Positions 58,255 to 63,655 of a stretch of 64,000 bases of DNA are shown here, in pieces. Every line of letters begins with the position of its first letter. Positions within the stretch are counted from its first letter, which is position 1. Location of the stretch: positions 31,112,811-31,176,810 of the forward strand of contig CM069445.1 in NCBI GenBank assembly GCA_035610835.1. The letters are read 5' to 3'. The DNA is from Ophiura sarsii. Its lineage: Eukaryota > Echinodermata > Ophiuroidea > Amphilepidida > Ophiuridae. The notes under the pieces were generated by a model, which did not search any database, was not told the origin of the DNA, and worked only from the letters and a program-made list of their open reading frames with translations. Both the position numbers and the translations under genes were made by a program.

Positions 58255-59521
58255 GGCGTCCGCGAAGGGGGTTGTGAAATCTAGGCCTACACGTGTGTAT
58301 GAACACATGGGGTGGGTAGGCCTGTCTGGATTATAAGGGTACACTGGGTACCTGGAGTATGGAATATTAAGGGTACCTGTGATCTGGATTTTAAGGATGT
58401 ATGGGGTAGGGCCTAGCTGTGGTTATTTCATGTCTTATTATGGGATACCTAATAATATTAGCGTTTCTGGGTAGGCCTTATTAAGATCCCTAGATTATCA
58501 AGGGCGCCGTGGCACCGATATTAGGATTAAGGGCACCTGAGTATCAAGGACCTCTTGCTATTGCACAATAGCCTATATACGCTTTGATCATGTTGACGAC
58601 TAACCGCACACTATATACCATGTATACACTATATGGGGTATGGGGATGGTACTGCTCATTTTGGGGGGTTTGTTTGTTTGTTTAATTCGGTCCGTACGGA
58701 CACACGCTTGGGTCTAAGGGACCAAGCTCAAGCAAAATACTCGGGCCAGGCTTAAAAAGCCTATATAAGCATGCTGGCTGAATGAAATGAAAGTTAGAAA
58801 AGATGGAAGAAAAGCCTGAAGTAAAAAGAGCCAACAAATGGGGTAACTATAACATTGTTTCCCTCCTAAATGGGGTATTGAAATTGGGTCCGAGATTCAA
58901 AGATATCACAAAACTCAATTTCTGTGAACAATGCCTATTTCAAATGAAAAATATAATTCAGGGATCTACAATTTTAACTCATTATCTAGGCCTATGCCCA
59001 TTTTGCTACAAATCATGAAGGTATCTAATTTAGATAATAATACTCAGCTAGCGAGTGCCCGAGCGTGGCGAGGGTACGCCGCTAGTGATGAATAATACCA
59101 ACTGATGACAAATATCATGATTTGTTGTACTATACATTACATGAGTCCCATGACCATATTGTCATGATTATTATTATTATATTCAATTTAATGGAAGACA
59201 TTTTTTAGCTTAACACAACAAAATATGCCACACCTTACAAGTACCTAGTTATTTTTATATAAACGGAAGTTCTCTACCGGACATGCGTGTTCCTAAATAA
59301 ATGTTGCGATTCTATGATCTAAACATGGGCCTACAATACATGCATGATGCACACGCACTCATCTGACATATCTATCTACATGTAGATTGATTTTTGTGCT
59401 CATCATTTTGGTAACTTACAATATGTGTTTGCACATTCTGTGCTGCCTCAATGACACACGTCAGCGGAATAGTGTCATCTAGATCTACTTTCATAGATTT
59501 CCTTTTCTCAAAAACAGCCAT
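26364..59521 (-). CDS. PXK: PX domain-containing pseudokinase (MONaKA-like), complete coding gene
   Basis: Thirteen coding exons, all GT-AG and in phase, encode about 573 residues (vertebrate PXK is about 578). In order: PX domain, residues about 14-125, with RRYSDF (54-59), PLPPKK (74-79) and ADRQQALQKYL; a protein-kinase-like domain, about 180-400; a Lys/Arg-rich segment (KKKRKKRASAKKR) in a Ser-rich linker; a proline tract (515-528); and a WH2-like end RGSLLSSISGFNKTGLKK. The kinase signature is degenerate: GHLHTGN replaces HRDxKxxN and DLEN replaces DFG, as in known PXK proteins. Family members bind phosphoinositides, act in endosomal receptor trafficking and modulate Na,K-ATPase. The gene is convergent with PDHB and divergent from RFT1. 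The ATG at 59521 is supported by homology to the usual N-terminus (DLDDTIPLT). Confidence 0.96.
26939..27102. repeat. Recent 82-bp tandem duplication
   Basis: Two units starting tactgggacattaaccactg at 26939 and 27021 differ at only one or two positions, so the duplication is young. Confidence 0.9.
27365..27633. repeat. Inverted-repeat element
   Basis: atatatgtgatgcagcacat (27367-27386) plus ccaaagggg are mirrored by ccccttttgatgtgctacatcacatatat (ending 27630). Confidence 0.65.
27718..28172. mobile_element. TIR element (atatgtgatgcgatctgtg)
   Basis: atatgtgatgcgatctgtga and aaacccg at 27721-27747 are mirrored at 28143-28170. The interior is T/A-rich (28050-28110). The ends resemble those at 27365-27633 (atatgtgatgc), so both may belong to one family. 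Confidence 0.7.
28195..28433 (+). mobile_element. MITE family A copy 3
   Basis: gctatcagttccaaattggc at the left, cgccaatttggaactgatca plus aactatag at the right. Body with tatgatgcacagtgcgcttg. Confidence 0.8.
28440..30020. other. PXK last intron, nothing recognised
   Basis: AT-rich sequence. A short direct repeat atggcagggtcttagcaggct occurs twice at 29730-29776. No exon-like sequence with family similarity. Confidence 0.4.
30021..30217. mobile_element. Palindromic MITE, 197 bp, CpG-rich core
   Basis: Ends tactatactcggtttggcca and tggccaaacagagtatagta, continuing with tctcgagacagtgacgtaac, are inverted over about 40 bp. The interior is rich in CpG (gcgtgcgcatactcgcggcg). Confidence 0.85.
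30220..31790. other. PXK last intron, nothing recognised
   Basis: AT-rich, with no clear repeat ends or exons. Confidence 0.4.
31793..32153. mobile_element. TIR element (aggcccaaaaaataaattgt)
   Basis: Left aggcccaaaaaataaattgt with ttgtttgtcca; right tggacaaacaaacactttttttgcct. Inverted ends of about 30 bp with mismatches, 360 bp apart. Confidence 0.65.
32422..32628 (-). mobile_element. MITE family A copy 4, inverted
   Basis: The right end cgaatatttctcgccaattt plus ggaactgattaaactat is the complement of the left end of copy 1, so this copy is reversed. A short word aatgagtacagaag is repeated inside. Confidence 0.78.
32866..33131. repeat. Inverted-repeat element with C-tract
   Basis: ggggtactcacg...ggggatgtgccgct (32870-32916) is mirrored by agcggcacacccccga...aagtaccccc (33076-33114). 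A run of 19 C (33109-33127) sits in the right end. Confidence 0.6.
33132..35640. other. PXK last intron, no confident exon
   Basis: Mostly AT-rich and featureless. An exon-like open stretch at 34122-34221 is treated under the rejected items because it breaks the reading frame. Confidence 0.4.
35645..35745. repeat. Hairpin, about 100 bp
   Basis: aggttaagagttgaatggat plus tcgccgtcgaacaagtt pairs with aacttgtccgacgga...ctcttaacct, with a short A/T loop. Confidence 0.75.
35863..35919 (-). CDS. PXK: PXK exon 12, Ser/Pro linker
   Basis: Acceptor taaatcag, donor gtacgt. Encodes (G)TASDMSSPVSPMSTSSTP, similar in composition to the vertebrate SSPLTSPSSPTPPSTS linker. Phase 1 in and out joins it directly to the last exon. 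Confidence 0.85.
36046..37001. repeat. Tandem duplication (about 478 bp) ending inside PXK exon 11
   Basis: Units 36046-36523 and 36526-37001 are highly similar (caatcttttgagtcaaagac, gaccgtcgtttctagaaacc, tgagcagggctggaaaatag). Each ends with the complement of the exon 11 tail and donor (gcaaatg|gtaaggaggt), so the intron carries a second copy of the 5' splice site near 36517. Confidence 0.92.
36995..37166 (-). CDS. PXK: PXK exon 11, basic linker
   Basis: The acceptor atcacaag is chosen because it gives ISTYRRLSKAQAHHYSDEE in phase, matching vertebrate IHQHRRLTRAQSHH. The nearer ag at 37155 would break phase. It continues with KKKRKKRASAKKRMSQQDS. Donor gtaagg, phase 1 out. Confidence 0.9.
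37325..38005. mobile_element. mariner/Tc1-like MITE, 681 bp
   Basis: Ends cagggtgagtcaaaaagaag plus ttgtacgg, mirrored exactly for 28 bp, inside TA dinucleotides (37323-37324, 38006-38007). A second inverted pair lies inside. Non-coding. Confidence 0.88.
38190..38524. mobile_element. TIR element (aggccaagaaaaat...gttgtgttgccctca)
   Basis: Left aggccaagaaaaataataag plus ttgtgttgccctca, right tgagggcaacacaa...atttttcttggcct. Same family as 5074-6874. It ends against the A-rich tail of the LINE fragment. Confidence 0.75.
38527..39361 (-). mobile_element. 5'-truncated non-LTR retrotransposon (LINE)
   Basis: Reverse-strand insertion carrying the 3' part of a reverse transcriptase frame, about 140 bp of 3' UTR and an A-rich tail (complement of 38527-38560). 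The 5' truncation point near 39361 is 23 bp from the PXK exon 10 donor. Confidence 0.85.
38668..39361 (-). pseudogene. LINE reverse transcriptase C-terminal fragment (CR1/L2-like)
   Basis: An open frame of about 230 codons without a genuine start: LDELSTWCDRNDMLPKPSKC, then LLGVHIQANLKWDKQV, RRLFLLYALRGFG, YQTYVRPLLEYACPVWHPS, and IEMLQKRSCRLMLG. These are the thumb and connection regions that follow the catalytic palm in CR1/L2/Jockey-type enzymes. The palm with the FADD-type motif is missing, so it is inactive. The frame is uninterrupted, which suggests a fairly young insertion. Clade is inferred from the motifs only. Confidence 0.85.
39385..39514 (-). CDS. PXK: PXK exon 10
   Basis: Acceptor gacacag, donor gtaagt. 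Encodes (P)LFADVSVGNLSGIQLRVS, SKLKDPLKVAKESGVEKRL and KDDAKQ. A truncated LINE abuts the intron 23 bp after the donor. Confidence 0.95.
39655..40000 (+). mobile_element. tRNA-derived SINE copy 1
   Basis: The tRNA-like head (39666-39735) has an A box tggtctagtgg and a B box gagttcaagcc, with CAT at the anticodon position in ctcataa. The body has atccttgggcaagg and ccggtctgtatctgttcata, and the end gggctatccagggtc...aaataaataat. The cloverleaf is imperfect, as expected for a SINE and not a tRNA gene. Confidence 0.8.
40015..40130. repeat. Short direct repeat next to the SINE
   Basis: acccatttgtata(c/t)(c/t)atca occurs at about 40007 and 40086, followed by similar aggtaagc...cttgagacat. Another linked word, aatgtttgcag, occurs at about 39588 and 40050. 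Confidence 0.6.
40510..40754. mobile_element. hAT-like MITE with exact 8-bp target duplication
   Basis: Ends tagggctgtaaaaa and ttttttacagccctg are inverted, flanked by attacatt on both sides (40502-40509, 40755-40762). The interior has a run of G and an (at)n/T-rich stretch. Confidence 0.85.
41317..41395 (-). CDS. PXK: PXK exon 9
   Basis: Acceptor gcattcag, donor gtaagt. Encodes SVLESILNTEACKTKLPSL and DDLLAD, matching the vertebrate VLESTLS-EACK segment. The right-hand flank toward exon 8 holds a Penelope-like element starting 71 bp before this exon. Confidence 0.94.
41466..41558. repeat. Penelope-like element inverted repeat, downstream arm
   Basis: Begins taggaataatttagatacct and ends gcgtagtgtttac; the exact complement of 43660-43752. 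Contains the last codon and the stop of the element frame. Confidence 0.92.
41555..43654 (-). CDS. Penelope-like reverse transcriptase/GIY-YIG endonuclease
   Basis: A 699-codon uninterrupted frame; the first codon in it is GTG at 43654 and the first ATG is codon 8 (43633). A TAG lies five codons upstream. RT motifs: TILPADKGRATVV (141-153), YGTPKIHK (221-228), SYDVSALFTSIP (289-300), GAAMGSPVSPIVANLY (354-369), FRYVDDTF (389-396) with the catalytic Asp pair, KLPFLD (429-434). The C-terminal GIY-YIG nuclease has CGVIYHIDCPKCP (584-596), SYVGETSRALATRFKEH (598-614) and a Glu near 658. Such enzymes nick DNA and copy RNA at the nick. The stop codon lies inside the left inverted repeat. It may still be active; its N-terminus could be slightly short. 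Confidence 0.92.
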   Translation of the reverse strand: MKGHLERMRSTEFEKVKSKQRDKFGKLVTAKYDKEQQDRCVTDGDIDKNRWVINKSDKVLTPDEKSVLQKGLNYAVTPREIPHKDFIVNTEAACRLLPASKAQSLRGEVVKCLRKSKAPSSNVKKGEYQALLNLKKDEKITILPADKGRATVVLNTTDYEAKMETLLSDTNTYQKLKKDPTATYKRELIGIIRKWQNSDTPIPVATKHRIYPTSEEVPKIYGTPKIHKADAPLRPIVASTGCLAYHAAKVLAEIIGPLVGKTPYHILNSGDFVQKISNLEVTPGQKLISYDVSALFTSIPVKDAIQAVKDILLRDDTLSDRSPLNVDQILELLTFCLNTTYFVYKGQYYKQKQGAAMGSPVSPIVANLYMELFEIRAMTTAPHPPSVWFRYVDDTFVQIHEYNIDEFTAHINALDPNIKFTTEPEREGKLPFLDTCIHVNDDGSTKVTIYRKPTHTDQYLNFDSNHHLEHKRSVVRSLKDRVDKLVTTDDDKLAEHKHVKSALKANGYKPWMYKTPKAKKPKTKDTNITDQRNVSIPLPYIKGISEKLTHIFRDHGVRTYHKPINTIRSFLVHLKDKTPDANKCGVIYHIDCPKCPKSYVGETSRALATRFKEHSNHKTTPLTAVAEHSKDFKHTIKLDDVQVIAREDQFWKRKIREAIEIRTRKPTLNRDTGYDLPAIYDDLLSCDRPKGGHVTNGGK
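43660..43752. repeat. Penelope-like element inverted repeat, upstream arm
   Basis: Begins gtaaacactacgctgaatga and ends ctaaattattccta. Exact complement of the other arm, implying recent origin or sequence correction between the arms. Confidence 0.92.
43848..44850. repeat. Tandem duplication at the PXK exon 8 donor
   Basis: Unit 1 (about 43848-44527) and unit 2 (about 44528-44850) share atccaaatgtgcaatttaca, gagacttggacttaaacaga and tgagttttcattaaatca. Unit 1 is longer only because a 345-bp MITE lies in it. Unit 2 ends at the functional exon 8 donor; the matching spot in unit 1 is a degraded version. Confidence 0.9.
44092..44436 (+). mobile_element. TTAA MITE family B copy 1, 345 bp
   Basis: TTAA (44088-44091), then aggtagatgttccgattttc at the left; gatcgggtcatctacct, then TTAA (44437-44440) at the right. 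The other unit of the surrounding duplication has a single TTAA here (ttttcttaatttta, near 44774), which is the empty site. Confidence 0.9.
44846..44963 (-). CDS. PXK: PXK exon 8
   Basis: Acceptor ctttgcag, donor gtatgc. Thirty-nine codons plus one base: TTEAVDVYCFGHVLFEMTFG and the variable end DDFPHTVPAPI. The donor is chosen because it alone brings exon 9 into phase. Confidence 0.92.
45140..45411. mobile_element. 'GAGGACAACATTA' MITE copy 2
   Basis: Inverted relative to 11795-12083. Left aaggcaaaacatttttttta with atgttgtct, right gaggacaacattacctttt. The bodies match along most of their length (tttggctgaactttgag / its complement). Confidence 0.75.
45811..46378. mobile_element. Imperfect palindromic element, about 570 bp
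   Basis: actcaaggaattttttgatg, ctattaatcaaatgcat and ggtcagagaatcc at the left are mirrored at 46250-46375 (ggattctctgacc, atttgattaatag, cttccttgagt). The middle is rich in gaccaaaaa words. A run of C follows the right end. Confidence 0.75.
46915..47083. mobile_element. 'GTTATCCCCCTGAGA' element copy 2
   Basis: The complement of much of 18499-18717: atctttatcagggatac, aacaatgtctctcattggtg, ctctcagggggtta. Ends about 35 bp from PXK exon 7. Confidence 0.7.
47118..47279 (-). CDS. PXK: PXK exon 7, degenerate catalytic loop
   Basis: Acceptor tttatag, donor gtaagt. Encodes ALKFLHEKGIPYGHLHTGN, IMLEGNTCRLLDLENSVLG and LPSFYRDYIIQFKKIN. The HRD aspartate is replaced and DFG reads DLE; Asn293 and Asp305 are kept. 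Confidence 0.97.
47891..47992 (-). CDS. PXK: PXK exon 6
   Basis: Acceptor cttgacag, donor gtgagt. Thirty-four codons ending NMTNIKTYGKQILE, which align with the family's IKTYGRQILE helix. Confidence 0.94.
48265..48434. mobile_element. Hairpin element, about 170 bp
   Basis: gaatgtagtaacaaacgagt, agatgagttttatgatg and tattgtcccaacgtttc pair with gaaacgtcgggacac, catcgtaaaacctcatct and gttattacatttgtattc. Confidence 0.75.
48511..48660. mobile_element. 'TACCGTAAAACGGGGTGAATAG' hairpin element
   Basis: A near-perfect 64-bp palindrome (48511-48574, arms taccgtaaaacggggtgaat) is followed by spacer and two more copies of tccctattcaccccg ending in ttttacggta. Confidence 0.85.
49186..49355. mobile_element. 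Full-length palindromic MITE, about 170 bp
   Basis: The arms pair nearly end to end: aaatacaacatggttt, agtagttcaaactact, ggtgttggatgactggt and actacctc on both strands, with a loop around ctccgctcagcgtcgag. Confidence 0.88.
49966..50145 (-). CDS. PXK: PXK exon 5, kinase-like N-lobe
   Basis: Acceptor cacacag, donor gtgagt. Sixty codons with GPDKVLNDKDLLAIMKLLP, HPFIYPVTFATANETGG and GTLRDYICK. Phase 0 on both sides. Confidence 0.97.
50218..52132. mobile_element. 1.9-kb non-autonomous element with exact 8-bp target duplication
   Basis: cttatagt flanks both sides (50210-50217, 52133-52140). Ends taagcttcgggatttcccgtg and cacgggaaacccctaagctta are imperfect inverted repeats. Subterminal zones have many cgcgatttt and ccgtga words. 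Two internal copies of aacgcacgtgg...taacatacgca occur (50637 and 51017). The 8-bp duplication points to hAT. No transposase motif in the short internal frames. It lies in the PXK intron between exons 4 and 5. Confidence 0.82.
52262..53020 (+). mobile_element. LINE 3' end (CR1/L2-like), interrupted by a SINE
   Basis: 52275-52472 reads PHRTGLRSANRQFICESRS and SFGDRAFATCAPKLWNILP, and after a frameshift 52477-52539 reads SSFKTALKTHLFKIAFANDL then stop. These are the usual last residues of CR1/L2-type ORF2 proteins. The 3' UTR resumes after the SINE (tagcgcagtgagcggc...cgctttataagtttcc) and ends in an (att)n tail at 52990-53020. Severely truncated and frameshifted. Confidence 0.82.
52528..52862 (-). 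mobile_element. tRNA-derived SINE copy 2, nested in LINE 3' UTR
   Basis: On the reverse strand: A box tgcctagcgg, CAT in attcataatc, B box gagttcgagcc, then atccttgggcaaggtattta and a tail gtaaagtgctatataaaaac followed by (tta)n. Head and body match the SINE at 39655. Confidence 0.8.
53133..53284 (-). CDS. PXK: PXK exon 4
   Basis: Acceptor ttgcacag, donor gtaatt. Encodes (E)QALQNVSMLFRSEPFWEV and IEPLKDMGWRIRRNYFLVK, the conserved link between the PX and kinase-like domains. Phase 1 in, phase 0 out. Confidence 0.97.
53406..53617. mobile_element. 'TACTGTAAAAG' MITE copy 4, diverged
   Basis: tactataaaacactatcaat and attaagtggttttacagta are inverted. The interior repeats atttaatttcgtgaat words on both strands. 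Confidence 0.6.
54247..54481 (-). CDS. PXK: PXK exon 3, PX domain core
   Basis: Acceptor ctgaacag, donor gtatgt. Encodes INRRYSDFDSLNDQL, LPLPPKKVFGNMGREFIADR and KRFLDPSRYPADLQ. The RRYSDF arginines, the proline loop and the later Arg92 are the usual PX phosphoinositide contacts. Ends in phase 1. Confidence 0.97.
54758..54890. repeat. Hairpin, about 130 bp
   Basis: aaattatgaatgtgtagttt, gtgtactattgag pairs with ctcaatagtacacactg and aaaactacacgttcataatt. A related single arm (aatagtacacgctgttccaa) lies at about 1294-1340. Confidence 0.75.
55487..55537 (-). CDS. PXK: PXK exon 2, 51-nt exon
   Basis: Seventeen codons, DYVIKVQRGPVPENSWQ, the second and third strands of the PX fold. Acceptor ttgcag, donor gtaaag. 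Phase 0 on both sides. Confidence 0.94.
55939..56290 (+). mobile_element. TTAA MITE family B copy 2, diverged
   Basis: TTAA, aggtagggtaggtgttccga at the left; gtgatcagaatatccggct, TTAA (56291-56294) at the right. The order of internal words (tttctattctaca, gagttgcata, atggttcttattttaga) matches copies at 44092 and 62723. Confidence 0.75.
57464..57562. repeat. CpG-dense tandem repeat in PXK intron 1
   Basis: About three and a half units near 27 bp, each with c(a/t)cgcgta(a/g)tc(g/a)ggcg. It is the most CpG-rich stretch of the window outside exons and lies about 2 kb downstream of the PXK start codon. Confidence 0.7.
58227..58256. repeat. Run of 30 G
   Basis: An uninterrupted homopolymer inside PXK intron 1. 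Its length may be inexact in the assembly. Confidence 0.95.
58260..59419 (-). other. PXK intron 1, remainder
   Basis: Repeated short words (aagggtac, ggggta, taggcct) around 58310-58520 suggest a degraded tandem repeat; otherwise nothing recognised. Confidence 0.4.
59420..59521 (-). CDS. PXK: PXK exon 1 (start codon)
   Basis: Thirty-four codons from ATG: MAVFEKRKSMKVDLDDTIPL and on to QTHI. The donor is gtaagt. The next exon is about 3.9 kb away. Confidence 0.92.
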
Positions 59522-61714
59522 GTTTACGCCTTTAGAGCGGGAATAACAAGTATTTTTCTTCGATCAATTTCGTCGATGCCACTACGACGAGTAGGCGGAC
59601 ATATTGAAGTTGAGATTTCGTTGATAAATACACAATTCTTTCTAGAAACAATCCATTTGGGGGAAATCCCTTTAAAACCTTTTAATTAATAATGGTTGAA
59701 ATTTGATTTAAGAAATCAATACATGACATTAAGTAAACATATTAATGGACATGTGAGTATACATATAGTTGAAGAATGTATTACAAATTCAAAATAAGAA
59801 TGAAATATTTTTGGAAACTTTTTTTCTGTTAATAACATCACTGGATTAGTAGGTCAATCAGCTGATTCGAGGTCAACATTACCTGCCGCTGAATTGTCAT
59901 AGATGTGTGATGATGACACATAGTAGCACACACACAATTCCATGAATGGAGTGATGTTTGTAAGTGGTTGGGTTTATTTTGTTGTTGGTGATAATAGCTT
60001 GTTTTGTGACTGGTGCTTTGTAAGCCAAATAGTCGGGATAGATCAACAGGCTTAAATTAAATTAAAACTATTGTATTAGAAAACTATATTAAACTTTAAT
60101 ATAGTTTTAATTTAAAGTTAAAAAGCTTATTAATTTGAATTGAAATGTTTTGCAACTTCACTTGCCTAACATAACATTAACTTTAATAACAAGTGAAGTG
60201 ACACCATCAATTTTTGGACAATCAAATTCATTTGAGACATTTAATTGTTTAAAATAAGAATACCTTTGAGTTTAACATTGCAGATCAAACCCTCGCATGC
60301 CAAATAATAATTTAATATTAAAGTAAATCAAAATTTAATAATTAAAATGTTTGCTTTGGTATTACTATTACTATAATTACTAGTATTAGCTCCTGTATCG
60401 AGAGGACATAAAGTTGGCTCTGCTGCTCATGGAGTAGCTCGTTCACGTATCGTAGTGTTGTCGTTCCTCCCACTAGCGGAGAGTAGATCACTGATCGTAT
60501 CGGAATGAGTCTGAGCCACCTCGGACTACTCATGGAGTCGATGCAACGCATGATAGAACCAATAAATAGGTCATTTACACACGTGTCATGTCTATAATTA
60601 TACGTTAATACTGTAATGATTTATTGCCAAACATGTCTGTGTGAACACAATGTACTAACGAGTGGAATGATCACCATGTGTGCACTAGTAACAGGGTTGG
60701 CAGATTAAATCAAATTGATTTTAAAAATCATTTAATTTTTAATCTTGGAGTCTGCTTTAAATCAACTTTTTCCGTTTTTGGTTAGTGGAAAACTAAACGT
60801 CAAAATCTAGTTAGAGCAAGACGCTGAATTCTCTTCCCTTCCAGGCTTCCTTACCTCCGTAAAATTCAACCCTTTAACAGGCTCTGCGCCATCGCCTCTG
60901 TCCATAAAATCATTGCGAAAAACATGTCTGGTTAGGTTATTATGCAGATCATTTATTTGTTGGCGTGGGTTAGACCTTTTTGCGGTATATTTCGGCCTCA
61001 GAATGTAACAGAAATCGACTCGGTTGCATTTAAATCATCCGCCATTTTATTTGTTTATTTTACAATGTCGTATTTTAGCAACTCTTCCACAGACGCAAAG
61101 CAATCGCTTTACACGTAATATCATTTCGCGCCATCTGGTAACGCGGTTAATCGACGATATGGAATATATCGTGTGGTTTGACTTGTTGTTTACACAATAT
61201 GGATCAGATTTCATACGTGTTAACCAATGAGATTGAAGTATGTACACTTACTAAACGATAAGGTTTGTAGCTGTTATTTAAGAATTTAACAACAAAACTA
61301 TATTGGATCATGGACAACTGGACATACCTTTCAAGAAGGGTCCATTGTGTATTTATAAAAGGTTTTTGTTTTTTGTTAAATATTTTCAAAAAAATTCAAA
61401 TATTTTCAAAAATGTTTACTAAAAAATAAAATAAATCAATACCTGAAATGGGTTTCTATTTTCATTGCCTATAAAAGCTTTTGCAAGAGAGACTGTGACC
61501 AATATTGTATTGTTAATTATATTTTATTCAACTATAATTTCAGATTTATGTGTGTAAAAGGGCTAACCCTTCTCAGAGACAGCAAATGTGCAACACTAGG
61601 TTTTGATTCCGGTCTTGTTTGGTAGCAATCACACTCGGCATTAGGTGACCAGATAAGGGCAGCTCCTCATGCTGGTAGGAGGTGTACAATAGAGGGAGCA
61701 GGTATACATCAAAT
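59522..61714. promoter_or_regulatory. Divergent PXK/RFT1 intergenic spacer
   Basis: 2.2 kb between the two start codons must hold the 5' UTRs and promoters of both genes. I see no TATA box at a convincing place and no CpG island. A/T-rich palindromes (aaactatattaaactttaat, near 60080) occur. Individual sites cannot be assigned from sequence alone. Confidence 0.4.
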
Positions 61715-61786
61715 ATGGCTTCATCATCATCCAGTAAGGTATTGGCCAGTGCCGCCAAATCTGCCTCGTATAATATGGTGTTGCAG
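61715..61786 (+). CDS. RFT1: RFT1 exon 1 (start codon)
   Basis: Twenty-four codons, [20 protein letters not shown] then MVLQ; donor gtaaga. The family begins with a similar short Ala/Ser-rich segment and then LQV before the first helix. Confidence 0.85.
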
Positions 61787-63212
61787 GTAAGACATCCATG
61801 GGCCGTAATTTCCCCAAAGATTACAAATTGGTGAAGTAGAAAACCACTTTTGTCACAAAATGACTCTCATGGTACAAATGCATGTTGCACCCCTAATAAT
61901 GTTTACCGTACCACATTCATGGCTCAATAATCAAATTTTGTAAAAAATTGCACATTTAGAATGTGCAAAGATATGCACTTTTTCAGATAAAAGATCAATT
62001 ATGGGATTATGGAATTAATTTGGTCAAACTCAAACAAACACCCCCCCCCTCACCTTTCGAGAATATTGTATAGACCATCCCCTTATCAAATTGTCTGAGG
62101 GGCTCCCTCAGGATTTACACTTTTTATTTCAGTGTCTTGTCTTGGTTGATTCTGTCACCTTGGCCCAAGCTTCTTTTTCTTAGTACTAACACTGGCAGTT
62201 TATGTGATCATAGGCCGTATTCTCTTACCAAATGTGGAATTAAGGCTTAATTCGTCACTAACTAAATTCATGTTTAAGTTAAATGCAAGTTTATCTTTTA
62301 TTAGGCAGAATGTCTAACTTAAAAACACATTTTTAAAGAAAATAAATATTGTACCCAGAAAAGTTGTTGAAGCATGTTATTGTATGGAATGGTACCAATA
62401 ATCAGTGATTCAAATGGGTTTCTGTAGAAGTGATAGGATGCATCAAATGTATGTTTATTATTGTTCAACTCGAATGCACCCAACCTACGCGCCATGGTGT
62501 TGCGAAAGAATAATAACGACATGCACATGGTGCAAATGCTTAGTAAAATGTGAGTTAAACTACCCCTTTCCCATGTTTAAAGTTAAACACTTGTCAGCAA
62601 GTAAAGACATTTGTGAGAATTCCGTTTAGTTTAAGGATGTGTTTAAAGTCAAAGTTAAACACTTGTTTAGCCTAAAACCGCGTTAAAATATGTACACATA
62701 TATACGGCCCAATATGACTTAAAGGTAGATGTTCCGATTTTCAACTTGAAATTTTCTATTCTACATGAAAGGTCATCCTTAAAAAAGTTGTGTTCCAAAG
62801 TTTGAGTTGCATAGCTCTTTAAATGGTTCTTATTTTAGACGCACAAGATGCTGTGAACTGTACCCATTGAGTAGTACACAAACTATATCGGTGGTTACCA
62901 CCATTTGCAGTAATTCGACGTTATTTCATCGATTTCTCCGTAATTATACCGATTTAGGCCGTCAAATTTCAGTATGATGATGAGAAAAATACGAGCTTTC
63001 ATATGATATGAAAATCTTTGTATGTTTGAAATAATTCTGTGTTACGAAAATGTGATCGGGTCATCTACCTTTAACTACATTGGGTATCTGATAAATATCT
63101 TTGTTTATTTTGCACACTATACACAGGTGATGTTCCGTATGATGACATTTGTCTTGAACGCCTTCATTCTACGATACATCAGCAAAGAAATGTTGGGTGT
63201 GGTCAATGTCAG
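61715..63212 (+). CDS. RFT1: RFT1 homologue, N-terminal part (gene continues beyond window)
   Basis: Two coding exons are visible, 61715-61786 and 63127-63212, giving 52 residues plus two bases of a split Arg codon. Exon 2 reads [20 protein letters not shown] then MLGVVNV(R), the highly conserved first membrane helix and loop of RFT1. RFT1 is a multi-pass ER membrane protein of the MOP/MATE-like superfamily needed for N-glycosylation, historically linked to translocation of the Man5GlcNAc2-PP-dolichol precursor. The ATG is followed by a Ser-rich start and leads in phase into exon 2. Remaining exons are to the right of the window. It diverges from PXK. Confidence 0.9.
62213..62708. mobile_element. 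'GGCCGTATTCTC' MITE copy 2, diverged
   Basis: ggccgtattctcttaccaaa at the left and atatatacggcc at the right are inverted; inside, gtttaa(a/g)(g)ttaaaca words on both strands as in 19980-20492. Confidence 0.65.
62723..63070 (+). mobile_element. TTAA MITE family B copy 3
   Basis: TTAA (62719-62722), aggtagatgttccgattttc; right gatcgggtcatctacct, TTAA (63071-63074). Nearly the same as 44092-44436. Confidence 0.9.
63127..63212 (+). CDS. RFT1: RFT1 exon 2
   Basis: Acceptor tatacacag, donor gtaggt. Encodes [20 protein letters not shown] and EMLGVVNV plus AG of an Arg codon. It lies 56 bp after one MITE copy and 83 bp before an opposed copy. Confidence 0.95.
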
Positions 63213-63295
63213 GTAGGTGGTACAGAGGGTGGCACCAGCATCAACATTGGGGGGGGGGGGCAAAGAAAAATCTGGAGGGGCATTTTGGCTTTTAA

Positions 63296-63651
63296 AGGTA
63301 GATGACCCGATCACATTTTCGTAACACAGAATTATTTCAAACATACGGAGATTTTCATATCATATGAAAGCTCGTATTTTTCTCATCATCATACTGAAAT
63401 TTGACGGCCTAAATCGGTATAATTACGAAGAAATCTATGAAATAACGTCGAATTACCGCGACTGGTGGTAACCACCGATATAGTTTGTGTACTACTCAAT
63501 GGGTACAGTTCACAGCATCTTGTGCGTCTAAAATAAGAACCATTAGAGCTATGCAACTCAAACTTTGGAACACGACTTTTTTAAGGATGACCTTTCATGT
63601 AGAATAGAAAACTTCAAGTTGAAAATCGGAATGTGATCGGGTCATCTACCT
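63296..63651 (-). mobile_element. TTAA MITE family B copy 4, inverted, symmetric ends
   Basis: TTAA at 63292-63295 and 63652-63655. The body is the complement of copy 3, but both ends read aggtagatgacccgatcaca inward, so the gttccgattttc-type end has been replaced by a copy of the other end. Confidence 0.88.
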
Positions 63652-63655
63652 TTAA

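Noticed and set aside
58803..59018. 71-codon + strand frame with a strong-looking start in PXK intron 1.
   Set aside because: No family motif and no supporting gene structure; likely chance in AT-rich sequence.
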